Source: JABWAN01 sp041918175 (lineage in GTDB: Bacteria; Zhuqueibacterota; Zhuqueibacteria; Zhuqueibacterales; Zhuqueibacteraceae). From it: 64,000 bases of DNA. Position numbers and translations under genes: made by a program. Location: NCBI GenBank assembly GCA_041918175.1, contig JAYRWE010000094.1, positions 449,205-513,204 of the forward strand, written 5' to 3'. Of this stretch, positions 26,570 to 35,515 are shown one piece after another. Position 1 is the first letter of the stretch. Each line of letters starts with the position of its first letter. The notes beneath the pieces are model-generated. The model worked only from the letters and a program-made list of their open reading frames with translations, was not told the DNA's origin and searched no databases.

Positions 26570-26586
26570 AGTTTTCTCCATTGATG

Positions 26587-26655
26587 TTCGTAGTAGCCCC
26601 TTGAGGGGCAAAGCCGTTCAACACGTGAAAGTGCCTGAAGGCACTACTACAAACG
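26587..26655. repeat. REP-like inverted repeat, family C copy 3
   Basis: Arms GTTCGTAGTAGCCCCTTGAG (26587-26606) and TGCCTGAAGGCACTACTAC (about 26632-26650) flank a 25-base spacer. It sits between the FN3/sorting-domain gene and the PorV-like gene in the same operon, so it will be in the mRNA. Confidence 0.7.
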
Positions 26656-26657
26656 AA

Positions 26658-28757
26658 CTAGCGAATGATGACAAACTTCTTGATTTCCTTTTGACCGGTG
26701 GCCTTGTCTTCCACCACGGCCAGATAAATGCCGCTGGAAATGACTTGCTTGGAGGCCGTGGATTGATCCCAGAACTCATCGCCGCTGCCGTTGGTGTGCT
26801 CAATCGCATGCACCAACTCGCCGAGCTGCGTGTAGATCTTGATCGTGCATTCGCCGGGGATATCATAGAACGCGAGGCGATTGCCTTCGTTGTTGCTGCC
26901 CGCGGCGAAACGGATGTCAGCCGTGGAGGTGATGTTGAACGGGTTCGGCACGACGCGGATTTGAGTAAGTGACGTACCCGGTGCGCGTTTCAAGCTGGCG
27001 GGCAAGTAGGTTTGCGTGTAATAACGACCGCTCTTCAAAGCCACACCCGTGGGCGTGCCTGCCGTCGCGTCATTATTCACCGCACCGATCGCTTGCAGAT
27101 AATAGAAGTAGCTGATGCCGCGCTCGACGCCATTGCTGTCTTCATACTTGCGCGTATTGCCCGGCAACGTGGCGACCTTCACATAATCATAGTCATCTTG
27201 ATACTGCTTCGCCTTGCGGTAAACTTCCCAACCGCCGGCGGGATCGGAAGCCGCTTCCCATTCCAACGTGATTTTGCCGACGCCGGAGGTAACGGCAAAA
27301 CGCGTGGGCGGAGCTGGCGGAGCAGGAACCTTCATGCCCGCTTGCCAAGCGGCCGCGGCGCGACCAAACATTTTGAAGAGCGAATCGCGCGAAGTCATGA
27401 CCCATTCGTCTTTGGTCATGGTTGTGCCGTTATAAGTAAGCGGAGCCGTGTCTTTGCCTGCACCCGCGGCTTTATACGCGCGGCCAATATCCAGCTTGGC
27501 TTTGGAACTGAGACCCGCGACACCTTCCGCAACCACGAAAGAGATGGTTTCGCCCGGGTTCATCGTGTATGGACCAAAGCCTTCCGTCATAGCCCAGCCG
27601 CCTTCATCAAAACGGCCGAAGGCTTGCGCCGGATTCTTGATCGTTGTGGCAAAGTTGCCGTCGTTTTCCACTTCATAGGCATGGCTGCGCGGCAATTTCG
27701 GATTGTTCGGATTCGGCCGGCCTTGCGTAATGAAGTTTTGATACTGGCGCAACATCAAACCGTCGTTGAACTCATCGGTTACCAAATCCGGCTCGTCGCT
27801 GCCTTTCACGCCCATGGTGGAAGGTTGCGCGGGATCATCGGATTTATCCGTGGCGGATTTGTCGGCGTGAATATAAACGCGACCAACCATATGCGCCGAA
27901 GCGAGACGACCTGTGGCATCCGGCACTGGCGCGCTAGTCCAGTGTTCCGCCCACATCGGTCCGCCCAACGCGCGAAAGTCGCCTTGGTAAACCGAGTGTC
28001 CGCCCCACGCGTATTGCGCGCGGAAGTTTACGCCGAAATCATTGAAACCGTCGCCGATGACGTCATTCATCGTGAACTTGCCCCAGGGTGCGCCGTCGCC
28101 GGTCACCCAGGAAGCCGCGTCGTGCGTGGCATAACGCGTGATGAGATAAAAATAAACGCCTTCGAGCGGACGATTGAGTTCAATTTCCGCATCGCGGTCG
28201 ATGTTGCCGGTGTTGGTGAATTTGTACTCAATCAAATGATAGTTGTCATGATACTCTTGGCTGAACGCATGAATCTTTTGCTCGACCGTGACGCCGACGC
28301 GACTGTTCGCGGTGATGCGAATCATGCGATCTTCCGCAAGCGCCGGATCGACTTTGTCGATGAATACAAATTGACGGAAGGATTGCGCGCCGTCAACTTC
28401 GACTTTGGGATCATACTTCGCGACGACTTCGCTCGACACGCCGAAGAATTGCACTTCACCGCCGGAGCGTGGGCCGATGCCCGCTTGTTTGTAAGGAAAA
28501 ACCCGACCTTTTTCGTCGGTGAAATTTCTCACGGCAACCCAAAGCGCATTGGCGCGCGTGTTACCGGGGCGATGATCAATCGCCGGATAAGCCACGGGAC
28601 CGTTATCAAACGGCTCTTGCTCGCGCGTGGCACCGCCTTCAGAATAGGGCGACCACATGGAACCGACCGTCATCCACTTGAACTCGAATTGAGCCTGCGC
28701 TTCGCCAAAGCCCAACACGAGCAGCAGCAATAAAAAGAATGCAGAAAATTTTTTCAT
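26658..28757 (-). CDS. secreted FN3/sorting-domain protein
   Basis: A 699-residue secreted protein with a signal peptide 'FSAFFLLLLLVLGFGEAQAQ'. The central 450 residues do not match a domain I can name. A fibronectin-III-like domain at about 490-590 ('APPAPPTRFAVTSGVGKITLEWEA', 'YFYYLQAIG') and a C-terminal sorting domain ('QIRVVPNPFNITSTADIRF', 'VISSGIYLAVVEDKATGQKEIKKFVIIR') follow. It is co-transcribed with the TonB receptor upstream and the PorV-like gene downstream. By analogy it may be a surface protein linked to receptor-mediated uptake. Start has GAGG six bases upstream. Confidence 0.75.
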   Translation of the reverse strand: MKKFSAFFLLLLLVLGFGEAQAQFEFKWMTVGSMWSPYSEGGATREQEPFDNGPVAYPAIDHRPGNTRANALWVAVRNFTDEKGRVFPYKQAGIGPRSGGEVQFFGVSSEVVAKYDPKVEVDGAQSFRQFVFIDKVDPALAEDRMIRITANSRVGVTVEQKIHAFSQEYHDNYHLIEYKFTNTGNIDRDAEIELNRPLEGVYFYLITRYATHDAASWVTGDGAPWGKFTMNDVIGDGFNDFGVNFRAQYAWGGHSVYQGDFRALGGPMWAEHWTSAPVPDATGRLASAHMVGRVYIHADKSATDKSDDPAQPSTMGVKGSDEPDLVTDEFNDGLMLRQYQNFITQGRPNPNNPKLPRSHAYEVENDGNFATTIKNPAQAFGRFDEGGWAMTEGFGPYTMNPGETISFVVAEGVAGLSSKAKLDIGRAYKAAGAGKDTAPLTYNGTTMTKDEWVMTSRDSLFKMFGRAAAAWQAGMKVPAPPAPPTRFAVTSGVGKITLEWEAASDPAGGWEVYRKAKQYQDDYDYVKVATLPGNTRKYEDSNGVERGISYFYYLQAIGAVNNDATAGTPTGVALKSGRYYTQTYLPASLKRAPGTSLTQIRVVPNPFNITSTADIRFAAGSNNEGNRLAFYDIPGECTIKIYTQLGELVHAIEHTNGSGDEFWDQSTASKQVISSGIYLAVVEDKATGQKEIKKFVIIR

Positions 28758-28833
28758 TTTTAACCTCATGTTTTCATCCTTGACCTAAATCTCCCCCTTG
28801 GCATTTGTAGGCCGAGGGAGAGATGTCGGTGAG

Positions 28834-31800
28834 TTAGAACGAAATTCTCATGCCAAATTGAACGCTGCGCGGATTAAGGAAAATGCGATCGGCTTCATTC
28901 GGCATATCAATGTACGCTTTGTCGCGCAACACTTGATCGACGAAACCCGGATCAGCAGATTTCCACGCGCCGCCACTGTATTCCATGTATTTCTTGGTGT
29001 CTTGCACGAAGAAAAGCACGCGCCGGCCGTTTTCCAAGAAGGTCGCGCCCGGGGGCAAACCATTCGAAGGAAGATTTGCCGCTGTGGAGACTTTTTCAAT
29101 CGGCACAAACGCGATATCGTCTTTGCGATAGTCGCCCGGACGGTCGCTGCCCGGAATATTGATGTATTGCGGGGTCGTGACGAGATCTTCGGGGAAGGTT
29201 TCCGACGGCAATTGCAGCGACTGCATGTAGTCTTCGTAGTCACGATTGCCTTCGAACGGGCCGCCGTATTCGCCGCCAGGCGTGTAATACATGAATTTGA
29301 GGTTAAAGAGATTGTTCACATCAACAAAGAATTGCGCATCGCCCAAGGTCGTTGCGATATTTTTGCTGATGCGGAGATCGAGGCTCCAAAAATCTTTCAT
29401 CTGCACGTTGTTTTGCAGACCAGGGATGATGCCGCCGCCGGGGCCAATCCACGTATAGTGTTGACCCGCGCGCCATTCACCCAACAAGTCAAAGCGGAAG
29501 TCATGCAAAACCTTCGGGCCGAAATCGTTCGGGATCAAAAATTCCACGTTCGCGCGCGCAAACGGTTGCGACACCGGGCGGAATTGATAATGATCCGTCG
29601 ACGTCAATTCATAATCGCGTTGCGCGACCACGCTTTCATAATCACGGCCCAAGCCAAAGTTGCCGGATTTGAATTGTTGGAACGTATAGTTCACAAAACC
29701 GCGCAACCAACGGCCGCGCGTTTTGTTGAGGGTCAACTCAAAACCGCGCACATCGCTGTAGTTCAGCGGTTGGCTCAAACTATAGTTGACGAGCAAATCA
29801 ATGCTGGTATTTTGCACGCCGCGCGGTTGATTGTCGTTGTCACGATAGAAGCCGGAAAAGCGGAGCAAATACTTGTCAAACAAGTTTTGCTCGTAGCCCA
29901 ACTCGTAGGCCACCGTGCGTTGCAACGGTTGGTTGGGATCGCCGAGACGATAAATATTCCCGTTCCACGCAAGCTGGAATTGGAAGAGATTCCGCGCATC
30001 CAACACTTGGCGGAAATGGCCATAGTTGAAATAGAGCTTGCTGTTGACGGAGATGGGGAAGGAAATACCGACACGAGGACTGACGGTCAATTGCTTATCG
30101 GTGGAGGTGGCTTGCAACACCTCGTCGCGCGTAACACTGCCCTTGGCCGTGAAGGAGCGATCAAAAGCGGAGTATTGGAACCACTCGCCGTTCGGATTAA
30201 AGTAATCCAAACGCACACCGACATTAGCAATCATGCCCTTGAACTCGAGCTTGTTTTGCACATACGCCGCAGCCTGCATCGGATCTTGTTGCCAAGATTG
30301 GCGGGAGCGCTCCAAATGCACGATGACGGAGTCGTCGGAGCGGAAGCGCATATCGAGATCGTTGAAGATCAACTCGATACCGGTCTTCAACTCTTGCACG
30401 CGATTCAATTGTTTGGTGAAATCGACTTTGGCATTCCACACGGTTACGCGGGAGGTATCGCGCGCGCGCGCCCAGTGACCCCCAAGACGGAGGCCGCTGC
30501 CGATGCTGCTCGTGCCATTCGAAGTCCAGCCAAACGGTGCCTCGTCAAGTTGGTAGCCCGGGCCGATTGTGCGCACGGTCGCCGAGTTACGCCGACGACT
30601 CGGGTGCGAATCATATGCAGTATGAAAACGCGAAACACGAACTTCATAGAACGTGTTCTTGTTCAGCGTATGCACCAAAGAGCCGCCAATGAGATTGCGC
30701 TTGGTGTCATTCACGGAAAACGCGTCTTCGCCGAAAATAACGCTGCGCGCCACGTGTCCGCCGCCGCCGTCGGCCGCGCCATTCAGCAGCGAGTAACGTC
30801 CGGGTTCCGTATCGGTCCACGGATACAACGGCGTGCCGCCGCGCTGAGGATTGGGGAAGTTCACGATCTCAAACGCGTAATCGGCCATGCCCGCTTGCTT
30901 GGCCCACAAGCCTTGCAAATTGAGCTTCATGTTCGATTTGAGATCGGCGGTAATTTTGCCCTGAAAAATGTCTTCTTTGTAGGAGGAGCGTGCTTGCGGA
31001 TAGAAGTACGGCTCCTGAATGCCGCGATAGGAAGCGCTGAAACGCAAGCCGCCAAAGGGTTTGCTCAAGAAGGGAACCGGGCCGCCCAAGGTTGCGTCGA
31101 CTTCGTAATTCGGGTCTTCAATCTCGACGTTTTTGCGGTGATGATAATTGAAGACTTCTTTCAATTGCGCCACGGTTAAGTCGTTCGTCGGATCATTGTC
31201 TTTCAATTGATCCGCGGCCACTTTGTTCCAACCGCCTTCAAAGGGATAATATTGTTTTTGCGTATAAATATCCCACGCACCGCCGTTCGTGCCGATATCT
31301 GAAACGGCAGGATCAAGGAACGGACGAATGTAATAGGCGTTGGGGTCTTTGGGGCCTGGGCCGAAACGCATATCGGGCTTGCTATAGCGCACGATACCAT
31401 CAAAGGTATATTTGTCGCGCGAGCCTTCTTTGGTGACGACGCTCACTTGACCGGCGCGCACATTGCCGTATTCGGCATTAAAACCACCGGTTTGCACCTG
31501 CACTTCGTCAATCGCCGTGTAGCTGATGCTATTGAACGATTGATTGTCGCGACCGTCGCGCATCGAAAGACCGTCAACCGAGAAGTTGATTTGGTCACGA
31601 CCGCCACCGCGGATCACGAAGCCTTTTTCCACGCCGGCTTGCAAATCGACGATCTGTGCCACACTCGTGCGCGGCAAGTTTTCGATTTCGACCGCGCTAA
31701 TGTTGGCCACGTTGCCTGCAATGTCCGGTTGCACCACCGGGCGCTCGGCAACGACCGTCACTTCACCGGCTTGAATCGCTTCTTCGGACAAGGCGTTGGT

Positions 31801-32130
31801 GCCTTTGAAATCCACCGTCGTCGTGAGGTCGATCAACACGCGCACGTTGGACTGCACGACCGCGGAATAACCGACCACGCTCGCGCGCACGGAATAGGTT
31901 CCGGGCGGAACGTTCAAAATCACAAAGTTGCCATTTACATCCGCAGCATCGCCCAGGCTCGTGCCAACGATTTGAATGCTGGCGCCGGGCAACGGCGAGC
32001 CGGTCTTCTTGTCAACCACTTGACCGGAAATCTTACCAGTGGTGCCCGCGTTCGCAAACGGGGTGACCATGACCAAGAGCATCGCGCTCATGATCATAAA
32101 GCTACAGACTTTTTGAAACGACCACTTCAT
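28834..32130 (-). CDS. TonB-dependent receptor with carboxypeptidase-like N-domain
   Basis: A 1098-residue outer-membrane receptor. The start at 32130 has GGAGG five bases upstream. Signal peptide to about residue 27, then a carboxypeptidase regulatory-like domain (about 30-100, 'GKISGQVVDKKTGSPLPGAS', 'NGNFVILNVPPGTYSVRAS'), a plug domain ('SVAQIVDLQAGVEKGFVIRGGGRDQINFSVDGLSM'-type motifs at about 155-200) and a long barrel ending 'SVQFGMRISF'. It transports a large or scarce ligand using TonB energy; the ligand is unknown. It is the first gene of the leftward operon with the FN3/sorting protein, PorV-like barrel and pentaheme cytochrome. No riboswitch was recognised upstream. Confidence 0.9.
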   Translation of the reverse strand: MKWSFQKVCSFMIMSAMLLVMVTPFANAGTTGKISGQVVDKKTGSPLPGASIQIVGTSLGDAADVNGNFVILNVPPGTYSVRASVVGYSAVVQSNVRVLIDLTTTVDFKGTNALSEEAIQAGEVTVVAERPVVQPDIAGNVANISAVEIENLPRTSVAQIVDLQAGVEKGFVIRGGGRDQINFSVDGLSMRDGRDNQSFNSISYTAIDEVQVQTGGFNAEYGNVRAGQVSVVTKEGSRDKYTFDGIVRYSKPDMRFGPGPKDPNAYYIRPFLDPAVSDIGTNGGAWDIYTQKQYYPFEGGWNKVAADQLKDNDPTNDLTVAQLKEVFNYHHRKNVEIEDPNYEVDATLGGPVPFLSKPFGGLRFSASYRGIQEPYFYPQARSSYKEDIFQGKITADLKSNMKLNLQGLWAKQAGMADYAFEIVNFPNPQRGGTPLYPWTDTEPGRYSLLNGAADGGGGHVARSVIFGEDAFSVNDTKRNLIGGSLVHTLNKNTFYEVRVSRFHTAYDSHPSRRRNSATVRTIGPGYQLDEAPFGWTSNGTSSIGSGLRLGGHWARARDTSRVTVWNAKVDFTKQLNRVQELKTGIELIFNDLDMRFRSDDSVIVHLERSRQSWQQDPMQAAAYVQNKLEFKGMIANVGVRLDYFNPNGEWFQYSAFDRSFTAKGSVTRDEVLQATSTDKQLTVSPRVGISFPISVNSKLYFNYGHFRQVLDARNLFQFQLAWNGNIYRLGDPNQPLQRTVAYELGYEQNLFDKYLLRFSGFYRDNDNQPRGVQNTSIDLLVNYSLSQPLNYSDVRGFELTLNKTRGRWLRGFVNYTFQQFKSGNFGLGRDYESVVAQRDYELTSTDHYQFRPVSQPFARANVEFLIPNDFGPKVLHDFRFDLLGEWRAGQHYTWIGPGGGIIPGLQNNVQMKDFWSLDLRISKNIATTLGDAQFFVDVNNLFNLKFMYYTPGGEYGGPFEGNRDYEDYMQSLQLPSETFPEDLVTTPQYINIPGSDRPGDYRKDDIAFVPIEKVSTAANLPSNGLPPGATFLENGRRVLFFVQDTKKYMEYSGGAWKSADPGFVDQVLRDKAYIDMPNEADRIFLNPRSVQFGMRISF

Positions 32131-32605
32131 ACCTACCTCCCTGCATGGGTTGGTTAATGTGGTGAATAAGGGATTTGCAAAAAAACAAAAGCGAGAAACC
32201 GTGTGGAGTTTCAAGGGGGGATGTAATCGCAGTTGAGCATCGTAGTACGCAAGTGAGTAAAAGTTCTTTTGTGTGTTGCTACAATAGTCGCAGAACAACA
32301 AGAGCCATGTTCACACAGAAAGTTTACGCAGCCTCACCGGGACACTAAAAGGCAAAGCAGACATTACAGGAGATCGGCTGCAAACTACGCTTGGGTGTTG
32401 CTCAGAAAATTTCGGGATGGTGTTACGATTTCCTAAGAGGGTAGGACCACATGACCCTACTGAAGTGACAGCGCCTCATGCGTTGTCACGTACAGCATTG
32501 GAATATAGCGCTAAAGGAGGGAACGGTTTAAACTGCCGTGAAGCGTTTAAACGCGGGGCAAAGATATATCGGCAAGGCGTCTTTGTCAAGAAGTTTTTCC
32601 GTGGC
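32131..32605. other. divergent intergenic region
   Basis: About 570 bases separate the leftward TonB receptor operon from the rightward FKBP gene. I see an imperfect hairpin at 32465-32489 (GTGACA...TGTCAC) and a partial palindrome GTAGGACC...GACCCTAC near 32440-32460. An 83-codon frame at 32417-32668 lacks a ribosome site and domain resemblance. No cobalamin, TPP or other riboswitch motif was recognised. The TonB promoter should be here but no clear -35/-10 pair was found. Confidence 0.5.
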
Positions 32606-32634
32606 TTGCTTTTGAAAGCGAGTTTTTGTATACC
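32606..32634 (+). promoter_or_regulatory. sigma-70-like promoter for FKBP gene
   Basis: TTGCTT (32606-32611) and TATACC (32629-32634) are separated by 17 bases, close to consensus spacing. The start would lie about 60 bases ahead of the FKBP ATG at 32701, and AAGGAGAG precedes that ATG. This is sequence-pattern evidence only. Confidence 0.45.
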
Positions 32635-32700
32635 ATGCACGAAACTTCAAGCCCACAACAAACTGTAGCCCTTTTCTTATTGTGAAGGAGAGTTGGAAGC

Positions 32701-33420
32701 ATGCGCCAGACACACCTCGCGATTTTGCTGATCTCACCATTGCTTATGACGTGCACCGAACCTAAAAAGATCGGCGCAGAAAGAGTCAAGCTTGAGACCA
32801 CGCGTGAAAAATTTAGCTATGCTCTGGGTTATGACTTTGGGCCGAACATGAAGAACATCAAATCCGGCGTCGATTTGGAATACTTTATGGCAGGACTTGC
32901 TGATTATTTAAACGAAAAAGAATCTCTGCTCACGACCGGCGAGCGGCAAGAAGTGCGCGCCACGGAGTTCACGCGCATCGGAGAAGAATATATCAAACAG
33001 CAAAAAGAGCTGGAAGAAAAACAACTCCAAGCCGCGGAAGCGTTTCTCGCGGAGAATAAAAAGAAGCCCGGCGTAATCACCACCGCGAGCGGTTTGCAAT
33101 ATGAAGTGCTCGCTGCCGGCAGCGGCGCGCTCCCCGGGCCGAATGACCGCGTGAAAATTAAATATCGCGGTACCTTGATGAATGGCGAGGAATTTGACAA
33201 CACGGACAATCAAGCCGAAGGCCATGCTACCTATTTAGTCCTTGGCGTGTTTCCGGGATGGACCGAAGCGTTTCAACTCATGCAAAGCGGCGGCAAATAC
33301 CGTCTCGTCATTCCGCCGCAACTCGCGTTTGGCAAAATCGGCAACACGCCCAACATCCCGCCGAACGCCGTGTTGACTTATGAGATTGAGATGTTGGAAA
33401 TTATTCCAGGCACGAACTAA
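32701..33420 (+). CDS. FKBP-type peptidyl-prolyl isomerase lipoprotein
   Basis: A 239-residue exported isomerase. Signal and lipobox 'LLISPLLMTC' give a lipidated Cys18. Residues 30-120 are the helical FKBP N-terminal dimerisation domain ('KFSYALGYDFGPNMKN'). The FKBP fold at about 130-239 has 'VKIKYRGTLMNGEEFDNT', 'GWTEAFQLMQSGGKYRLVIP' and 'IPPNAVLTYEIEMLEI'. It catalyses proline isomerisation and assists folding in the periplasm. An insertion-like change ('DNQAEGHATYLVLG') replaces the usual 'PVTFPLGEV' segment, so catalytic efficiency is uncertain. Start AAGGAGAG upstream. It converges with the AlkD-like gene, stops being four bases apart. Confidence 0.85.
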   Translation: MRQTHLAILLISPLLMTCTEPKKIGAERVKLETTREKFSYALGYDFGPNMKNIKSGVDLEYFMAGLADYLNEKESLLTTGERQEVRATEFTRIGEEYIKQQKELEEKQLQAAEAFLAENKKKPGVITTASGLQYEVLAAGSGALPGPNDRVKIKYRGTLMNGEEFDNTDNQAEGHATYLVLGVFPGWTEAFQLMQSGGKYRLVIPPQLAFGKIGNTPNIPPNAVLTYEIEMLEIIPGTN

Positions 33421-33424
33421 CGCC

Positions 33425-34087
33425 TCAGCGCATTTTCAATCCCGTCTCCAGCTTGTTTTGCACTTCGCGCAACACTCGCGGCGCGAGTTTGCTTTCATGC
33501 CGGGCGAGAAAGGCGCGCACTGCGCTCGCGTCGCGTTTGGACAATTCGCGCAAGGCCCACGAGAGCGCTTTGACGACCATGTCGTCGCGGTCAAACATGA
33601 GCATGCGGCAAATGCGCAGCGTGCGCGGTGCGTCGCCCTTCCCACCCAAGGCTTTGCGATTGAGCGGCACCGTGCTTACCAATGCCGCGCGCCGCCACCA
33701 TCGATCTTTTGACTTTGCCCACTTCGCAATGAGCGCATCCGCAACTTGTTTTTCGCGCCACGCCGGGCCGGCGAGATAGCACGCAAACGTATCGACCGCG
33801 CCCCAACTATCCAACCCACGACCGAGCCGCTCCAAATCTTTCGCGCGCAAGCTCGCCAATGCTTCGCGATGGCAGAAGAGGAGTTCATAGGCCATGAAGC
33901 GAGACAACGGCGTTTTTTGTTTTAATAGATGAGCAGCGAGGGCGAGCACGTGTTGAGGTTTGACATGCGCCAAGCGTTTGGAGTATTCACGGCGCAACAG
34001 ACGCGCACTCGGCGTCGTCATGTGCGGCGCAGCCTGCAAACGCGCAGAGATTTCCTGCGTGAGCAGATTAATTTCGCGCCGGGTCAT
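33425..34087 (-). CDS. AlkD-like DNA alkylation repair protein
   Basis: A 220-residue HEAT-like repeat protein. It contains 'YSKRLAHVKPQHVLALAAHLL', 'LDSWGAVDTFACYLAGPAW' and 'DRWWRRAALVSTVPLN', matching the DNA alkylation repair (AlkC/AlkD) family. AlkD removes bulky or cationic alkylated bases. The catalytic Trp/Asp region 'SWGAVDTF' is present. Its ATG at 34087 overlaps the stop of the upstream YiiX-like gene (ATGA), so the two are coupled. The C-terminus has extra helices ('SKRDASAVRAFLARHESKLAP'). Confidence 0.75.
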   Translation of the reverse strand: MTRREINLLTQEISARLQAAPHMTTPSARLLRREYSKRLAHVKPQHVLALAAHLLKQKTPLSRFMAYELLFCHREALASLRAKDLERLGRGLDSWGAVDTFACYLAGPAWREKQVADALIAKWAKSKDRWWRRAALVSTVPLNRKALGGKGDAPRTLRICRMLMFDRDDMVVKALSWALRELSKRDASAVRAFLARHESKLAPRVLREVQNKLETGLKMR

Positions 34088-34902
34088 ATTTTGTTTCCGC
34101 GCAGGCGTTGCCAACGTTCGGCATTCACCGATGGGCTTTTCCACGCTGCGATAAAATTCGCCGCGACAAAAGCATCGGGCGTGAGCACGGCGCGATTGAA
34201 AACGAGAAAACGCTTTTTGGTGGGACCGAGTTCGTGAAACGGTTCGAGGAACTTGATGCAATAATAAACAAACTCGGTGCAGGAGAGGTCGTTGTAGTTC
34301 ACGAAGTTGAATTGAAAGTCATACGACTTTCCAATTTGGCTCAACGCGATTTGATAAATAGCCGGAAAAGCCTCGGCGAACTTCACGCGATCGCCGCGCC
34401 ACAGCTTTTGAAAAAGTTCATGCTCCGCCGCGTTAAATTCGAGAATGGGATATTGCGCGACCTGCGCGGCGCTGCGCCGTGAGAACTCTGCGGGAAAGCG
34501 CAACACGGCCATGTAATCGCAGCGGCAAAAGCTGATGAGATCCTCCATGAACACGCCCTCGGCCATGGAGTGCGCGACGATTTGCTCGCCCGCGCGAAAC
34601 AATTCTTTGCCCCGTGGCAACGTCACAAGCGCTTTGTGCTCCGGCAATACTTTGCCGAGATAAAGCCCGGCGTGGCTAAAATAACCGGGAATGAAATAGC
34701 CGTCGAGATAACTTTTATAGCCGCGAATGAGAATATCGCCAGGCTGCACCAGTTCCATCACCGCGCGCGTGTCATGGCCTTTGACGTGATAGCTGCCGGG
34801 ATCATAGACGATAAAAAATGGAAAGCGAAACACCTTCACGTCGCCGAAGAATTTCAGGAAGGCGTTCATCAGACCGCGAAGCAGCTTGCCGAGAGTTTTC
34901 AT
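34084..34902 (-). CDS. YiiX/YebB-like cysteine hydrolase (permuted papain fold)
   Basis: A 272-residue protein of the permuted papain-like YiiX/YebB family: 'QPGDILIRGYKSYLDGYFIP', the His motif 'YFSHAGLYLG' (H77) and the Cys motif 'LSCTEFVYYC' (C208). Family members hydrolyse amides or lipopeptide bonds; the substrate is unknown. It has AAGG upstream of ATG 34902 and is translationally coupled to the AlkD-like gene. The pair is an unusual combination of a lipid or cell-wall hydrolase and a DNA repair protein. Confidence 0.8.
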   Translation of the reverse strand: MKTLGKLLRGLMNAFLKFFGDVKVFRFPFFIVYDPGSYHVKGHDTRAVMELVQPGDILIRGYKSYLDGYFIPGYFSHAGLYLGKVLPEHKALVTLPRGKELFRAGEQIVAHSMAEGVFMEDLISFCRCDYMAVLRFPAEFSRRSAAQVAQYPILEFNAAEHELFQKLWRGDRVKFAEAFPAIYQIALSQIGKSYDFQFNFVNYNDLSCTEFVYYCIKFLEPFHELGPTKKRFLVFNRAVLTPDAFVAANFIAAWKSPSVNAERWQRLRGNKI

Positions 34903-34940
34903 CGTGCGGCCTTACGTGAGGTGTGAAGCTGATTTGGATT

Positions 34941-35201
34941 TCACTTGATGCTTGCCGCCAACACTGCCCCATCTAACTTCTCCGCAGCTAATAAGCCGGC
35001 ATCTTCCAAGATATTTTCGACGTCATCCAATAACCCCTCTATTTCTTCCGGCGCGTCTCCCAAGAGTTTTTTGATCTGCGCGGCCTTGAGGTTTTCCAGC
35101 ACGTACAAGAGAAGTTGGCGATAAGTATCCAACTCCGACTCCGAGATTTCAACAGTAAAAAGTTGAACGTCGGCAAATTCACGTTTGCTTAAAAGATTCA
35201 T
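34941..35201 (-). CDS. small acidic protein, unknown function
   Basis: About 86 residues from ATG 35201, with AAGG upstream; a TTG at 35246 would add 15 residues and overlap the upstream gene. The sequence 'LFTVEISESELDTYRQLLLYVLENLKAAQ' is mostly helical. Its last third ('EIEGLLDDVENILEDAGLL') is strongly acidic. I do not recognise a family. Its position directly after the small basic protein gene at 35228 suggests a two-gene unit of toxin-antitoxin type, but this is inference. Confidence 0.55.
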   Translation of the reverse strand: MNLLSKREFADVQLFTVEISESELDTYRQLLLYVLENLKAAQIKKLLGDAPEEIEGLLDDVENILEDAGLLAAEKLDGAVLAASIK

Positions 35202-35227
35202 AGCTTCACCTTGAAAGTTTTTGTCGT

Positions 35228-35488
35228 TCAATATACTCTTCGCCAAATCCCTTTTTTAACCCTCTTGTCGCGATCACGTCGACTCATGCGAAAGCTGGTG
35301 AGATGAGAGTCGAGGTCGAAGACATGAACTCGCCCTCTTTTTCCGACATAGATCATACGACCGTCATCTTGGGTATAAACTTCCTCCGGATGTTCGCGAT
35401 CATAGAATGCGAGGTCGGTCGGCCGCGTTCTTTCACGATGACGTTGCCAACCATGAGCAGTTCGACTTCTCCTGCCTCCGTCAGCCAT
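35228..35488 (-). CDS. small protein with likely frameshifted N-terminus
   Basis: The frame from ATG 35488 (GGGAG upstream) encodes 86 residues. The C-terminal part 'RPTDLAFYDREHPEEVYTQDD' through 'VGKRGRVHVFDLDSHLTSFR' reads like a genuine conserved small protein ending in a basic tail. The first 25 residues ('MADGGRRSRTAHGWQRHRER') look out of frame: the +1 frame over the same bases reads 'LTEAGEVELLMVGNVIVKER' and joins at 'GRP'. One or two indels between about 35415 and 35475 may have damaged it. The family is unknown. Confidence 0.5.
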   Translation of the reverse strand: MADGGRRSRTAHGWQRHRERTRPTDLAFYDREHPEEVYTQDDGRMIYVGKRGRVHVFDLDSHLTSFRMSRRDRDKRVKKGIWRRVY

Positions 35489-35515
35489 AACTTCTCCCTT
35501 AAAAATTAGTGCAGC

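Noticed and set aside
27012..28733. 573-codon plus-strand frame
   Set aside because: Opposite the secreted FN3 gene; no signal peptide, ribosome site or domain.
28798..31179. 793-codon plus-strand frame
   Set aside because: It is the complement of the TonB-dependent receptor, which has clear plug, barrel and signal sequences.
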